Below are positions 1 to 10,722 of a stretch of DNA of 64,000 nucleotides, piece by piece. The stretch is taken from positions 558,001 through 622,000 of the forward strand of contig JAFCMP010000379.1 in NCBI GenBank assembly GCA_017506865.1, in the 5' to 3' direction. Each line of letters begins with the position of its first letter. Within the stretch, counting starts at the first letter, position 1. A program made the translations under genes and the position numbers. This DNA is from Tribonema minus. Lineage: Eukaryota; Sar; Xanthophyceae; Tribonematales; Tribonemataceae. The notes beneath the pieces were generated by a model, which was not told the DNA's origin, searched no databases, and was given only the letters and a program-made list of their open reading frames with translations.

Positions 1-561
1 GACAGCGCCCAGAACTGAGGACCATGCTGACACGTCTGAATCACGCCTCTAGGCAAAATGATCACTGGGCACCAGGCACTGGTGCTAAGGGTATCAATGC
101 TGTTGCTACGAAGAGTCCAACCCAATCCCAACACCCCCCACTCAAACCCTGATCGGTCCCCACTATCATGCTGCACCAAAGTGCCTAAGCTACTGCCTCT
201 ACACGACCAGACCCACTTTGAGGCCTCCCGTGTCTCTGCCAAAATGGTCCTAACCGTGAACAGCTTTGTGCAGGCCTGGGCTACTGGTAGCAGCGCCCAG
301 AACTGAGGACAATGGTCATGGATCACTAAGTGCCAGGCACTGGTGCTGCAAAGGCTGATGCTGTCACTCCAGCAAGCATATATACTAAAACCCGCCCGTC
401 TATTTGCTAGTGTTACCCCCCCCGGTGTCCCCGGCCGCACACTGGAACCCCTGCTGCGAACTCCTTCCTCCTGCTGCTCCTGCTCCTGCTCCTCCGCGCC
501 GCTCCCGCCAAGCAGCTGCCGCCGCCTGCCCCGTCGCCGCGCACAGGCGCCGCTCTCTAAC
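1..561 (-). mobile_element. Non-autonomous retroelement, partial copy cut by window edge
   Basis: This stretch is a close copy of 12557-13133, the larger part of a 797 bp insertion in the left inverted-repeat arm. Both copies end at the same bases (GGCGCCGCTCTCTAAC, here ending at 561), which marks the 5' end of a minus-strand element. The 3' end lies outside the window. Near the 5' end is an imperfect CTCCTG hexamer run that is shorter here than at 13021-13070. The body contains degenerate internal repeats of about 240-290 bp, recognisable by the recurring string GCGCCCAGAACTGAGGAC at about 5 and 294. No convincing protein is encoded and no tRNA-like A/B boxes were recognised. Confidence 0.75.
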
Positions 562-973
562 CACATGCCTTGGACAACACTCCGCAGAGTTGTATGACTA
601 ACAATCAAGGGTGCCGCGAGGCCCCAAGATAGTGTCCTTGTGTCGGTTGTGGGTTGAAGGCGTGCGCCATCGCCGGCGGCAGGGACGGCGGCGGATAGGG
701 TCTGGTCTTCGACGGTGTGGTTGCAGGTGTTGGTGTTCGCGTTGATGATCTTGCCGCAGCAGGCAGCAGGCTTGACACTCGGTCGCTGCGTCGGCGTAGG
801 CCACCAAGCAGGCGAAGCCGCCACCTGCCTGCGCCGTCGCCGCATCGCTGACCCTCCCCACGGACAAGACTCTGAAAAAGTGTGTGCAACAACAATCAAG
901 GGTACCGCTAGGTCCCAAGATAGTGTCCAGATGTGAGGTGCTGGGGCAGCAAATGCGGTGTACTTCAATGTAC
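562..973. other. Intergenic stretch with a spaced direct repeat
   Basis: No gene is recognised. A segment of about 34 bp containing CCCAAGATAGTGTCC occurs at about 602-636 and again at about 894-928, some 290 bp apart with a few mismatches. The intervening DNA is GC-rich and has no clear coding signal. The right edge (967-973, AATGTAC) is the proposed target-site copy flanking the LINE B element. Confidence 0.4.
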
Positions 974-1051
974 GTATGGACTTGTATTTATAAAGGCCCA
1001 AGGGAGGCCGGGTTGCCTATGCAATCGAAAAGCTTGCGTCAACGCAGCAGC

Positions 1052-4000
1052 CTAGTCTGCGCTGTGCCCTAGGAGTTTGGATACCGGCGCCGCAACACAG
1101 CCCAGCATTCGCGCTCCACGTGTGTATGCCATGACGCGCTCCGCCAACTCCCGCGCCAGCGATATGCTCAGCTCAATGTGGATCTGACGCTTAGCTAACC
1201 CGGCCTTGCGTAACACATCTGCCTTCCCCCCCCCTGAGCACAGTGCTGAGTGCATTGCCAACTCCTTAACAAAAAGGCTTGTCTGCTTGCCCAGCCGTCC
1301 GTACGACTCCTGTACGAATGGCACAAAAGCCCAAGATGACGTCAAGGTGCCGGTGTGGTGCTTGACCTTCGCGTCCTCCCCCACCCCAGCAGCATAGCCG
1401 TCCGTGTTCGAGGCATTTGTTTTGCCTGTCAGGTACGAGCTCGCTGTGGGTGCGCGCACACTTGTGTCTAGCACTATTCCCTTGTTACGGTATGCACTGC
1501 TAAAGTGCAGACACCCTGGGTCAATGACTGTGTCCGCCCGATACCCCGGTACCTTGAAGACGCTAGCGTCCTCATTGCGGACAATAGAGACATGGTGCTG
1601 TCTCAAGATGCGCTGTAGGCACCGCTTTTGGGCAGTGTGTGTCGCGTTGTGCCCCCGTATGTGCTGGCTGGGGCAGCTGATCGCATGCGTGGAGGTGGGG
1701 CTCACGTCACTGCACCGCCATGGGCACACCTCGCCCTGTATGCCCCACCCGTCTATAAAGATCGCAACCATAATCATCGTGGCTGCTGCCATGCTGGACA
1801 TGGGCGCCGCACCCGGGCGGTCATTGGCAGCGGGTGGCACGCTCATCCACGCCATTGCCCCGGACGCACGCTGGCTGCGCAGCTGCGCCAGGACCCGCGC
1901 GCTAGCCTGTTGGCGGCGGCGGCTGGTGTCACGCAAGTCACCAATAAGTGTAGCCTGCGTCGGCTTGCCCACGGCACCAGCCGAGGCAGCCTCTAGGTCC
2001 TCCACCAGGCAGTCCTCGTATTGACGTCGAAGAACATTTGAAAGGCCGGCTTGTAGTCCGTGCGTGAAGTGACCGCGCCGGCGGCGGGGCACTACCTTTC
2101 TGCAGATCTCGTCAGCATAGGCCTCCCAGTCGTCGTCGTCGTCCTCCTGCCCGCCGCTGCAGCTGCTTTCTTCCGCGCTAGTTTGTGTTTTAGCGGGCGT
2201 GGAAGAGGCAGCCGCGGCAGCGGCTTGAGGGCCAGGTACGGTCGCCGCCGCAGCGGCCGCCTCGGCGCCAGGCACAATGCCGTGGGTGTGTGGGGCTGGC
2301 TCAGTGGTCCCCGTCTCCGTGACGGCAGTTGCGGCGTAGATCGCTTGCACCGCAGTGGGGAGCGTCGACGCTGCGGCCGTTGTATCCGCTGCCCACCGTA
2401 GCAACGATGCTGGGAGCTGCTCGGCCACAGCTGTGCGTGATTTTTCGCCGCCATCAGCTGTCAGCGCTCGCGTAGAGCGTCGCACGGCCTCGATGATTGG
2501 CGGCAGTCCCTGGTCCTCGCGTATTGCGCATGAGTGCTGCGCGAACCAGGTGACTGCGCCGTGTTCGTCAGTGCCGAGCCTCAGGGCCCCTGCTGCCACA
2601 GTGGCATGAATTATTGCAGGCCGCAGTGTTGTGCATGCCTGGGCCGTGTATGCGGCTGGTGCCAGTAGCCCCAAAAGCGGCATGCCCAGACCGCCTCGTC
2701 GCTCCGGCAACCGTGACGCCCGCAGTGGCACTGCGATGTCCGTGAGTTCTGGCGGGCCCAAGCGCGGCAATACCAGCACGCTGCCACTGCTGGCTACCTC
2801 ATTGTCACCAGCAGTGCAGGCGGCCAGCAGGTGTGACTTCATGACTGCCGCGGTAGCGCAGCCGTGCAGGTGCAGCATGCGTTCAAGCGTCCATGCACAG
2901 AACCCGTCAAATGCGTGCAGCCATGTCTCACTCAAAGCCGTGTCAACGACCCGAGCTAAGAAGCCCATGCGCTTTGTCAGTGACCTGCGCAGAATGGATT
3001 GTGCTGCCTGTAGGTGATGCCGCGCCATCCCAGCTAGCTGCCACGACAATCGCCATGTCCCTGCGTCAACAAGATGCTTGCTCATGGCAGCATGCACATA
3101 GGCTGGGTGCCCTACCGGTACCCCGACCGACGTAAAGCCCTGACTGGATTCTGGCATGGTGGCGTCCACAAACGGTATGTCAAGGGCGCGCAGGCGTGCT
3201 CTGGCCGCTTCATCAAACACTGTGCCGCGCATGGCAATGGCCAGCGACTTGTCTGGTCGAACGCGTAGGCCCCCTGCCGCAAGCCGACGGATCACCTCTG
3301 CCACCCCAGCGGCCGCTGCATCGTCGAAGTAGGCAGCTTGCAGCACGTTGAGGTCATCCAGGAAAGCGCAGTGCGGGGCTGGCGGTTCCGCTGTGCTGTG
3401 GCCGTAGGCCGGCATACTGCCGGGCGTCGCACTCACTCCATCAGGGTAGAAGAGTAGGAATGCCGCTGCCACTGCAAAGTACAGCGGCCCTAGAGGGTCC
3501 CCTTGCTGGCACCCTAGGTGGGAGCAGATAATGCGAGCTTCACCGTTCACCTCCACTCGCATCTCTGGGGCAGTGTCACCACAGTATACGGACTCAAAGT
3601 GCGGGAGCAGCTCCGGACAGAAGAGCATAAGTCCCCGCACAATGGCGGCGCGATCCACACTGTTAAATGCGTTCTCACAGTCCAGCTGGATTGTGGTGCC
3701 ATACAGCTCGTGCCACACGCGCGCGCGCGCTGCCACATGCTCGACGCCAGACCGGTATCCTACGCCAAACTGCGACATGGAGGCCAGCAGCCCCGATATT
3801 TTGCCCTTGACACCCCGTGCCGCTGTGGACCCGAGGAGTCTGCGCCAGACACTGGAGCAGGCGATCGGACGCCGCTTCTGTCCTATGCCTGAGAGGGCCG
3901 CGGCGCGGAGAAGCCGTTGCGATTGCTCCGGCAGCAGTTCGGGCTCAACAAGCAGCGTCGTGAACACCTTGGCCAGGTGATGGGCGAATGCCGGTTCCAT

Positions 4001-7000
4001 CACATCCGATTCTGAATCACCAGCTAGTCCTGGCGAGGCACTGCCCACGGGGCGGGTGGCTGCTTTCACTGGTGCACCAGGCCCAGCGGCCATCAAGAGG
4101 TGTTCATAGCGTAGGCCGTCCAGCCCTCCTGCCTTCCCCGCCCCTGCTGCGGACAAGGTCGACAGTATGTCTGTCGCCTCCACCTCGAGGCGCCGTCCGG
4201 CTGCGCTGGCAGCATCCTCAGGCCTATCGCTGCGATCATGCGCCTGACCCGATTCGAAGACGGGACTGCCGCTGCCAGCGGGCCCGGCGGTCGTTGCCAC
4301 CCCTGCGCCGTGCAAGCAGTGCCGCCGGGCGTCGCGTACCAGGCCGCGCACTTGCTCCATTGGCGTATCGACTACCCCGGGCCGGGTGCCAGTTTCAGGG
4401 TGCTTTGCTGCCAGCACCTGTGCCGTGACCTCGTCTGCTGGGGCGCATGCTTCACGCGCCTCTAGTCGTGCGGCAGCCAGGCCTACCCCCCGTCGCTTGC
4501 CTGAGAGGGCAGCGCATGCTGTTTGCTGCCTGGAGTCAGCCTCCGTCCAGTCGGCATCGAAGTTCGTTTGTGCCGACGCCGTAGCTGCGTTGTTTGGTTT
4601 GGGGGCCCGCAGCGCCGCTGCTGCTGACAGCGTCTTTCTCAGTAGCTCCGCAAAGTCGCCAGACAGCAACGCTGCCAGCCGGGCCGCAGGCGGCATACCG
4701 GTTCCCTCCGGTTGCCTACCAAAGGCCATTGCTGCTAGCAGGTGCAGCAGCCTGTAGCCGCGCTGCACTAGAGTCTGAGAAACCTGATGAGCAAACGCCC
4801 CGGCACCATGGTGGAGGCGCACCCGTGCCGCCTCACGTGCACTGTCTGTGGCGTCCGCCAGTAGTCGTGTGGCGTGCTCCACTAGCCGTGCCCACTGGGT
4901 GCACTGCAGCTGAGTGCGGAAGGGGTTGGCAGTCGTGGTGAACCGTAGCAGCAGTAGATCCGCCTCATTGGTCTGGTCAAGTGCGTGGACGACCGAGGGC
5001 GTCGAGAGGTCCCAAGCCAGGGATGCTCGTGACTGGGGCTTTGAGGGCCTGCCACTGGTGGTGGTGGTCGGGGGGGGCGGTGACGCGGCATCGTCCGGCG
5101 GGTCCAAGTCCATGTCCGCCCATCCCACGGCCGTCCCGTGGGGGGGGCTGCTGTCCTGCAGCCTTAGGCTGTTAGACTGAGTGCGGCTGCCGGCGCTGCC
5201 AGGCGGTGCTGCAGCAGCTGCCGTTCGGCGCCGGCGTTGCGCGCCGGTTGCCGTGGCCGCCGGGCGTTTCTTGCTGGACTTTGAGTTGGCAGCGCCACTA
5301 GCCGGCACCGCCGGTGGCTTTGGAGGTGTCGCTGCGGCAGCCCCCGCCGCCGCGGCCGCGCCGTCGCTACCCGCACCCCCGCCCTCGGACTGGCCCGGGG
5401 GTACTGCCGGGCGTGCGCGCGTGGGGGCGCTTCCATTCCGTCGACACGTGTGGCATGGCGAGGTCAGCGCGCATTGCCTCTGCCCCGCGCTGGCTGACAT
5501 ATGGACCAGACCGCAGGCACCTGTGCATGCACTCAGCTTCCTTACCGCCCGTAGGAAGTCTTCTGCCGTGCAACCATACATGGTGCTCATCTCCTGCACA
5601 CGCTTGGCATGGTGTGCCCCAGTGTTGCAGGTACTGCTGCCTGAAGGGGCACGGTCACCGGATGGGTCGTGATCAACCTGCTGCCGGATGCCCTTGGCGT
5701 ATGCTGCCGCCAGATTTTGCTGACAGTGTGATGTGCTCGCCTCAGGGTTCAGCATCGACCTCGTGCAGCTACCACCGTTGAAGTGGGCCACTACCGGTGC
5801 CATGCGGCTCGCAGCTGACAGTTTGCCTCGCTGTTTGCTGTCCTCTTTCTGACCAAGCTGCCAAAATGCCAGTGTGCATAAAGGACACCTCAGTGGCTCA
5901 GGCTGCTGTGGCAACTGCAGCGCAGTACGGGGCTGTGTCCGACTCGGAGCCGTGATGTGGGTGCTGTTAGCTTGAGTGGTCGCCGACGCTGTCATAGTGG
6001 TTGGCAAGGGCGGAGCTGCCGCAGGGGCGACAAGCAGTTCAAAGTGTCCCACATTTGTATATAGCCCAGGCGGCGTCCACAGCACATCCAGATGGCAGTC
6101 AGGCTGAGCTGGAGTTGCCGGTGCGAATACCGCTGGCAGCCCCATCAGTTGTGCCAGCACCAGCCCTGTTGATTTTTGCGTGCTGCCAGTGGCCTGAGGC
6201 TCGGCCTGCCACACCGTCACCGAGACCGCGTAGACCGCTGCAACAATGGCCCACACAGACAAACCGAGGGGCCGTCCCCACACGCCCTCTTCCTGTAGGC
6301 GTTGCAGCAGGAGCGTGTGCCCGCTGTCCGCGCTGTCCGTTTCATTTGTGCCGTACTCGATTGCGAGGCAGCGAGCGCGTGTCCCGTACGTGTCGAATTG
6401 TTCACGTGTACACGCAGGTTGGGCTGCTGCATGCGCGGTCAGTTGACGCATCGATGACATGCTGGCCCCTTGTTTGCCCGCCCCCTGCGTGACGTATGCC
6501 ACCATCCCGTCCAGCAGTGCCTCTCGCATGGCAATCACCAGTGCTGGGGCCGGCAGTCCGTGCTCAACTGCGACGCTGTCTATGCCGTGTAGAGCTGTAT
6601 GAATCAGGCAGTTGCCGTTGCCCACGTTGCTCACGGGGCGAAGCTCCCCACCACGTGCTAGCGTCGCTGTGTTTTCCCCAAGCGCCTGTTTGTGGAGTGC
6701 CTGCAGGCCCGTGTGCCAAGTGGAAAAACCATAGTTGGTGGCTTTTGCCAGCGCGTCTTGCTGCTCCTCCACGGTGACTGTATGGCACACGGTTGAGGGT
6801 ATCCGGGTCGCCACCGTCACGGTGGTGACCTTCGCCGGCCCGGATATTGGTGCTGAGGGGGCAGAGGCACCGCCCCTCGGCGGTGTGGTGGCTGGTGCCA
6901 GGGGTGCACGAGAATTGTCGCACTGGGCCTGTCGCTCCTGCGTCCGCCGTCTGTGTTTACCTCTGCGTCGACTGCGCTTTCCACTGGCAACCATAGCCGT

Positions 7001-7585
7001 GACAGGTGCTGTCTCGGTCATTGTTGCGTGGGTGCTGTTATCACCAGCCTGCGTTACGTCTGACTCACCACGTTTCCCGGCTGGCTGGCGAGGCGACCTG
7101 GCAACGACCGGTTCCCTAAGGGAGAGTTGGTCAAACACCGTTGCCAGGTCATTACCTTCTTCTCGGAGGGAGAGCAAGCTGAACGTGACCGTCAGGTCAT
7201 GCATCTGACTCACCAGCGGTGCGCAGGAAGTCCGGCCCAGCAGGGTCTGTGTTGCTGGCGCGTCGCTGGGCGCCGGCCGCATATGCAGTCGGCGTGACGT
7301 GCGGCAGGGTCCAAGCTTGGTACCCGTCGGCCAAGCGCAAAGCACCGTGACGCGTGCCCGATTGGGGGCAAGGGCCAGTGCACGTACCCTGCGATGTACT
7401 TCATTAGATGGAGCAGATAGCATCCCACCTGACAACACGCGAGCGCAGGAGCAATAAATAGAGCAACTATCAGACGACAGAATGCGTCTGGGAGACCAGC
7501 AGCAGCAGCAGCAGGCGTCTGGGAGACCAGCAGCAGCAGCAGCAGCAGCAGCCGGACTAGCCATGATCATCATCATCTCTGCCAC
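1052..7585 (-). CDS. Retrotransposon polyprotein: OTU protease, RT, zinc knuckle, restriction-like endonuclease
   Basis: An uninterrupted 2177-codon ORF. Seen in order: a CAG-encoded Ala/Cys-rich start that may not be translated (Met198 before a basic KRSRRRGKHRRR block is one alternative start); an OTU-type cysteine protease with nucleophile motif GNGNC (Cys326) and a downstream GHF histidine (His514); Cys/His clusters near residues 565 and 676-715 that look like zinc fingers; a reverse transcriptase at about 1100-1450 with GLDGLRYEHL, the LDCENAFNSVD catalytic motif, QQGDPLGPL and the FLDD box (Asp1410/1411); a CCHC knuckle (CX3CX8HX3C) near 1950; and a C-terminal restriction-like endonuclease pattern, RADTVID (Asp2018), LDTSV (Asp2040), then K/H-rich and FVPF motifs. 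No apurinic (APE-type) endonuclease was recognised. Family knowledge: OTU plus RLE recalls algal Dualen/RandI elements, which also carry APE. The product would reverse-transcribe its own RNA at a nicked target. Confidence 0.88.
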   Translation of the reverse strand: MAEMMMIMASPAAAAAAAAGLPDACCCCCWSPRRILSSDSCSIYCSCARVLSGGMLSAPSNEVHRRVRALALAPNRARVTVLCAWPTGTKLGPCRTSRRLHMRPAPSDAPATQTLLGRTSCAPLVSQMHDLTVTFSLLSLREEGNDLATVFDQLSLREPVVARSPRQPAGKRGESDVTQAGDNSTHATMTETAPVTAMVASGKRSRRRGKHRRRTQERQAQCDNSRAPLAPATTPPRGGASAPSAPISGPAKVTTVTVATRIPSTVCHTVTVEEQQDALAKATNYGFSTWHTGLQALHKQALGENTATLARGGELRPVSNVGNGNCLIHTALHGIDSVAVEHGLPAPALVIAMREALLDGMVAYVTQGAGKQGASMSSMRQLTAHAAAQPACTREQFDTYGTRARCLAIEYGTNETDSADSGHTLLLQRLQEEGVWGRPLGLSVWAIVAAVYAVSVTVWQAEPQATGSTQKSTGLVLAQLMGLPAVFAPATPAQPDCHLDVLWTPPGLYTNVGHFELLVAPAAAPPLPTTMTASATTQANSTHITAPSRTQPRTALQLPQQPEPLRCPLCTLAFWQLGQKEDSKQRGKLSAASRMAPVVAHFNGGSCTRSMLNPEASTSHCQQNLAAAYAKGIRQQVDHDPSGDRAPSGSSTCNTGAHHAKRVQEMSTMYGCTAEDFLRAVRKLSACTGACGLVHMSASAGQRQCALTSPCHTCRRNGSAPTRARPAVPPGQSEGGGAGSDGAAAAAGAAAATPPKPPAVPASGAANSKSSKKRPAATATGAQRRRRTAAAAAPPGSAGSRTQSNSLRLQDSSPPHGTAVGWADMDLDPPDDAASPPPPTTTTSGRPSKPQSRASLAWDLSTPSVVHALDQTNEADLLLLRFTTTANPFRTQLQCTQWARLVEHATRLLADATDSAREAARVRLHHGAGAFAHQVSQTLVQRGYRLLHLLAAMAFGRQPEGTGMPPAARLAALLSGDFAELLRKTLSAAAALRAPKPNNAATASAQTNFDADWTEADSRQQTACAALSGKRRGVGLAAARLEAREACAPADEVTAQVLAAKHPETGTRPGVVDTPMEQVRGLVRDARRHCLHGAGVATTAGPAGSGSPVFESGQAHDRSDRPEDAASAAGRRLEVEATDILSTLSAAGAGKAGGLDGLRYEHLLMAAGPGAPVKAATRPVGSASPGLAGDSESDVMEPAFAHHLAKVFTTLLVEPELLPEQSQRLLRAAALSGIGQKRRPIACSSVWRRLLGSTAARGVKGKISGLLASMSQFGVGYRSGVEHVAARARVWHELYGTTIQLDCENAFNSVDRAAIVRGLMLFCPELLPHFESVYCGDTAPEMRVEVNGEARIICSHLGCQQGDPLGPLYFAVAAAFLLFYPDGVSATPGSMPAYGHSTAEPPAPHCAFLDDLNVLQAAYFDDAAAAGVAEVIRRLAAGGLRVRPDKSLAIAMRGTVFDEAARARLRALDIPFVDATMPESSQGFTSVGVPVGHPAYVHAAMSKHLVDAGTWRLSWQLAGMARHHLQAAQSILRRSLTKRMGFLARVVDTALSETWLHAFDGFCAWTLERMLHLHGCATAAVMKSHLLAACTAGDNEVASSGSVLVLPRLGPPELTDIAVPLRASRLPERRGGLGMPLLGLLAPAAYTAQACTTLRPAIIHATVAAGALRLGTDEHGAVTWFAQHSCAIREDQGLPPIIEAVRRSTRALTADGGEKSRTAVAEQLPASLLRWAADTTAAASTLPTAVQAIYAATAVTETGTTEPAPHTHGIVPGAEAAAAAATVPGPQAAAAAASSTPAKTQTSAEESSCSGGQEDDDDDWEAYADEICRKVVPRRRRGHFTHGLQAGLSNVLRRQYEDCLVEDLEAASAGAVGKPTQATLIGDLRDTSRRRQQASARVLAQLRSQRASGAMAWMSVPPAANDRPGAAPMSSMAAATMIMVAIFIDGWGIQGEVCPWRCSDVSPTSTHAISCPSQHIRGHNATHTAQKRCLQRILRQHHVSIVRNEDASVFKVPGYRADTVIDPGCLHFSSAYRNKGIVLDTSVRAPTASSYLTGKTNASNTDGYAAGVGEDAKVKHHTGTLTSSWAFVPFVQESYGRLGKQTSLFVKELAMHSALCSGGGKADVLRKAGLAKRQIHIELSISLARELAERVMAYTRGARMLGCVAAPVSKLLGHSAD
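7499..7552. repeat. CAG trinucleotide runs
   Basis: Two CAG runs, separated by a repeated GCGTCTGGGAGACCAG block, sit at the very start of the LINE B ORF and encode poly-Ala and poly-Cys in different frames. They make the true start codon of that ORF uncertain. A similar CAG run lies at about 8173-8197. Confidence 0.8.
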
Positions 7586-9013
7586 TGAGGCTCAGGATTG
7601 CAGTCAGGACACGCAGTGGCACTGCTGTCAGCCTTCCACAAGTTGATGATTGCACACCACAGCAGGGTGCGTATGAGAGTCAGCTGATTGCCCACCTCAT
7701 GGCTTTGCATCGCGGTGCAGCACAATCATTTTGACAGTCCATCAAACTTCTAGCGAAATCTGTGCAGCGGGATCAACACGCACTCCACCATGGAGCAACG
7801 GTGCCACTGCCGTGGCGGGCGCAACTGCTGCTTGTTGCTGGTGACTGAGCATCCGCGCCATTCTGTATGTCTCACAGACGTTATTAATTCGTGACATGGG
7901 GGTTCAACACCATCTCACTCAGTAAGACTTGAGCAAAAACAAAGGAATGCAGACGGCATTTGCGTCCGGGTGTTGTCGACACCACGCATCCCAGTACCTG
8001 TATGACAGCATTCGGCATGTGCATCCAAGTTTTGTCGATACAACGCATTATATATTGCTATCTGTACGACAGTACTGATGCAACGCATCTGGGTACCTGC
8101 ATGACACTGTCGTAACGGACTTTGAACGACTGACAGCATAAGCCTGTGACATGCTGCCATCGCAGTGGCAGGAGCAGCAGCAGCAGCAGCAGCAGCAGGG
8201 GGTGTCATACCATGCAATGCCACATGGCGTCTTTCCATTCACATGTGTTATGCACCTACATCAACGGCAACAACATTCCTGTTTGCTCGAACACAACGCA
8301 AGCTTTGGTGATAACTTTTTATTTGGCTGAATCTGGTGGATCCCATGTTTAACATGCACACAACTGTTGGGCAGAGGTGGACGCATATGCTGCTGCGTAC
8401 AGAAAATGGCATGCAGAGCGCAAGTGCATTGACACCACTATATAATGCCCCAATGATCATGATAACTTTTTTCACCTCCTTGGAGGCTGCGAAGGCAGTA
8501 AGTATGCACATAAAATCATCGCGTACTACGAGTACTCCAGCAGAACGGTGGAAGTGAGGAAAGGCAAATCTTTCGAACTGTAGTGGGCGATGTGGTGTGC
8601 ATCACAACCAAACACAACAGCCGCGGTGCAGCCTCCCATGATGATATGGATAGGGGGCCCAAGCCCTAGGCCCAAGTTCAAGCCCTAGTAGGAGAGTCAC
8701 CTCCACAAGCCTCAACTCTAAATGTACTATCGCTCTCAGTCCTGTCACAGCAGGCACTGCTATTGTGGCCCCCACCACCCCAATCAACCAGTGTCGGCCA
8801 TTCTGCTGCTCTGCTGTTCGCCTGCGACCTCCAACCATGTCAATGAGTAGCCGCACATGCTTGTGGAAGAAAGCATTGCCAATTGCCATTGTGTGGCACA
8901 TGTTGCAGCACATGGTGCACAACCCAAAATTTATGATGCCAAAACACGTCCACACTCTGAACCTGCCATGCTGTGCTCTCACTCCGCAAACCTGAATCTG
9001 TGGATGCAAAGAT
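7586..9013. other. Putative LINE B leader and unassigned DNA with a dispersed short repeat
   Basis: No gene recognised. Between about 7960 and 8110 a motif of about 40-60 bp (TTGTCGA, then ACGCATC, then GTACCTG and ACGACA) occurs three times in diverged form. The same motif occurs once in each inverted-repeat arm (about 11985-12010 and 36825-36855), so it is a dispersed repeat rather than part of one gene. The part up to about 8720 may be the 5' leader of LINE B. Confidence 0.4.
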
Positions 9014-10722
9014 TGCTGTAATCACCATGTCAATGATCATCAGGTGATGCCCTAACGCAATGCAGCATTGGATTGTGGGCATTGCCTCTATAACAGGGTG
9101 CCGGCAACAGCACTGAAAAATCAGAAGGATAACTGAATCAGTAAGCTACGGAGAGTTGTTTACATACCATGCCATGTCCAGGCCCTATCATGACAATAAC
9201 CTGGCGGTGCTCGAAGCTATAGGACAGCCCAATGGTATGTAGCCGCTGCCTGCAGCAAAACTGCTTTCACCTCTAAGTAGCACCACTGCTACCATACTGG
9301 CTATCCTGCAGTAACTTGGAGCTCACGCCTATGTGGAGCTGTTGCCCTAAGGCAATGCAGCCATCCTTGAACTCCGCCCTTGACCTCTATAGTAGTAGCA
9401 CACAGCTGCATACTTCTTGCAGCGTCTGGTGGCAGATGCCAGGCTTGCACTGAAGATCTGGGCTGGCGGTGACTACCTGTTGGTGACAGGCAATGCAATG
9501 CGCTCCGCCTTCAGCTTCCCTGCACGACAATGTTCTTTGCGGAAAAGACCAGGAAATGTTAGCAGCAATGTGCGTGTGGAAAGCATGAGACGCTGATAAA
9601 AGACAGGCCCAAGTGCCTGCAAAAGGCCATCGAGTGAGCGATGATATGATTGCTAGGCAGCGTCACTGCCACCTGTCGTCTCGCGTATCTGCGCACGTGG
9701 AGACAGCAGATGAGCAGCACAATGGAACTAAGGAAATGGTAGGCTTAAGGAGAAAGGCCGTGCTTGTCAGCCGGATAAAACCGCTAAGTTACACCCGACA
9801 CCTCAAGGTCTTGCTTGGTACGGCAAGGAGCATGCCTAAGCCTTCGCACCGCGGCAAGGTGGAGACGAATTGCAAAGAAAATTTAAGTTTGCGGTGTAAA
9901 CACTGCCCCGAAAAGGAAGGAGGCGACACCTCCCCCTCCTCCCAGAGAAGGCGATGTCTCCTGCGACACCAGTCTACTACTGGATCGCCAACCATTGTCA
10001 GACTGAGTGTGAAGTTGGGCTCAGCTGTAGGCAGAACCTACAGAGCTAGCAGCCTGAGGCTGGTGCTTATTTCAAACGTGGTGATAGCAAGCAGCAGGTA
10101 GAGATGCAAGGGTGATCAAGTCCCAGAAAGCCCAAACCTCTATTTGCCCCCACAGCTACAGCCCCATGCTGCAGCCCTCTCCAAGCAACACTACTGTCAA
10201 TGCAATACCAATGCACAGCAAATCCGCTATGCTGCAATCTACTACCTTGCAAGCTGTCGCTACAGCTCCCCCAAGGCTCTGAGCCAAGCATTCAAAGCAC
10301 ACTTTGCAGTTTCAGAACTGGCCTCAGAATTGGCCAAGAATCTTCAAGAATTATCCCCACTGTCTAGCAATTTCCTGTGCGCAACTTCAAGGCTTCAATC
10401 CTAACAGTCGCCCCCACTACAACGGTGCTCGTCCCAAGTACCAATGTTGTAGTACATAGTGCAATGCACTAACCCCTCCCCACTGATCAGTTGAACTTAG
10501 GCCAAACGCCCCCCTGTGACCTGCGTAGCAGAGTACTATGCGTTCGCAGGCTAATGCGCAGAAGCAAAAGGTGCGACAACAATTGCGCCTCGCCGACTGC
10601 CTGTCACAAACTGCTATGACCCCCCCTCTCTTCAGGCGGCCCCGCCTGCTTGAATCTTCTTGAGAGCGTTGATCTTGTTGTTTGTGCCGAACAGGACCCA
10701 CGCATTTGCTCGCATCAATTGC
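9014..10722. other. Left-arm outer segment without recognised genes
   Basis: Moderate-GC sequence matching 38109-39809 in reverse. Short open frames occur on both strands, but none has recognisable domains or a convincing exon structure. Apart from the arm-to-arm match I see no features I can support. Confidence 0.4.

Larger units (their letters stand above)
974..8720 (-). mobile_element. LINE B: OTU-RT-RLE non-LTR retrotransposon (boundaries proposed)
   Basis: A minus-strand non-LTR retrotransposon carrying one long intact ORF (1052-7585). The 3' end is placed near 974 because the last 30 or so bases (TATAAATACAAGTCCATA read on the minus strand) recur at 63647-63668 and, more diverged, at 39927-39948, each time followed by GTACAT. 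The 5' boundary is inferred only from a second AATGTAC at 8721-8727, which would give a 7 bp target-site duplication, a 5' leader of about 1.1 kb and a 3' trailer of 78 bp. No LTRs are visible. The ORF is certain; the outer limits, especially 8720, are not. Confidence 0.6.
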
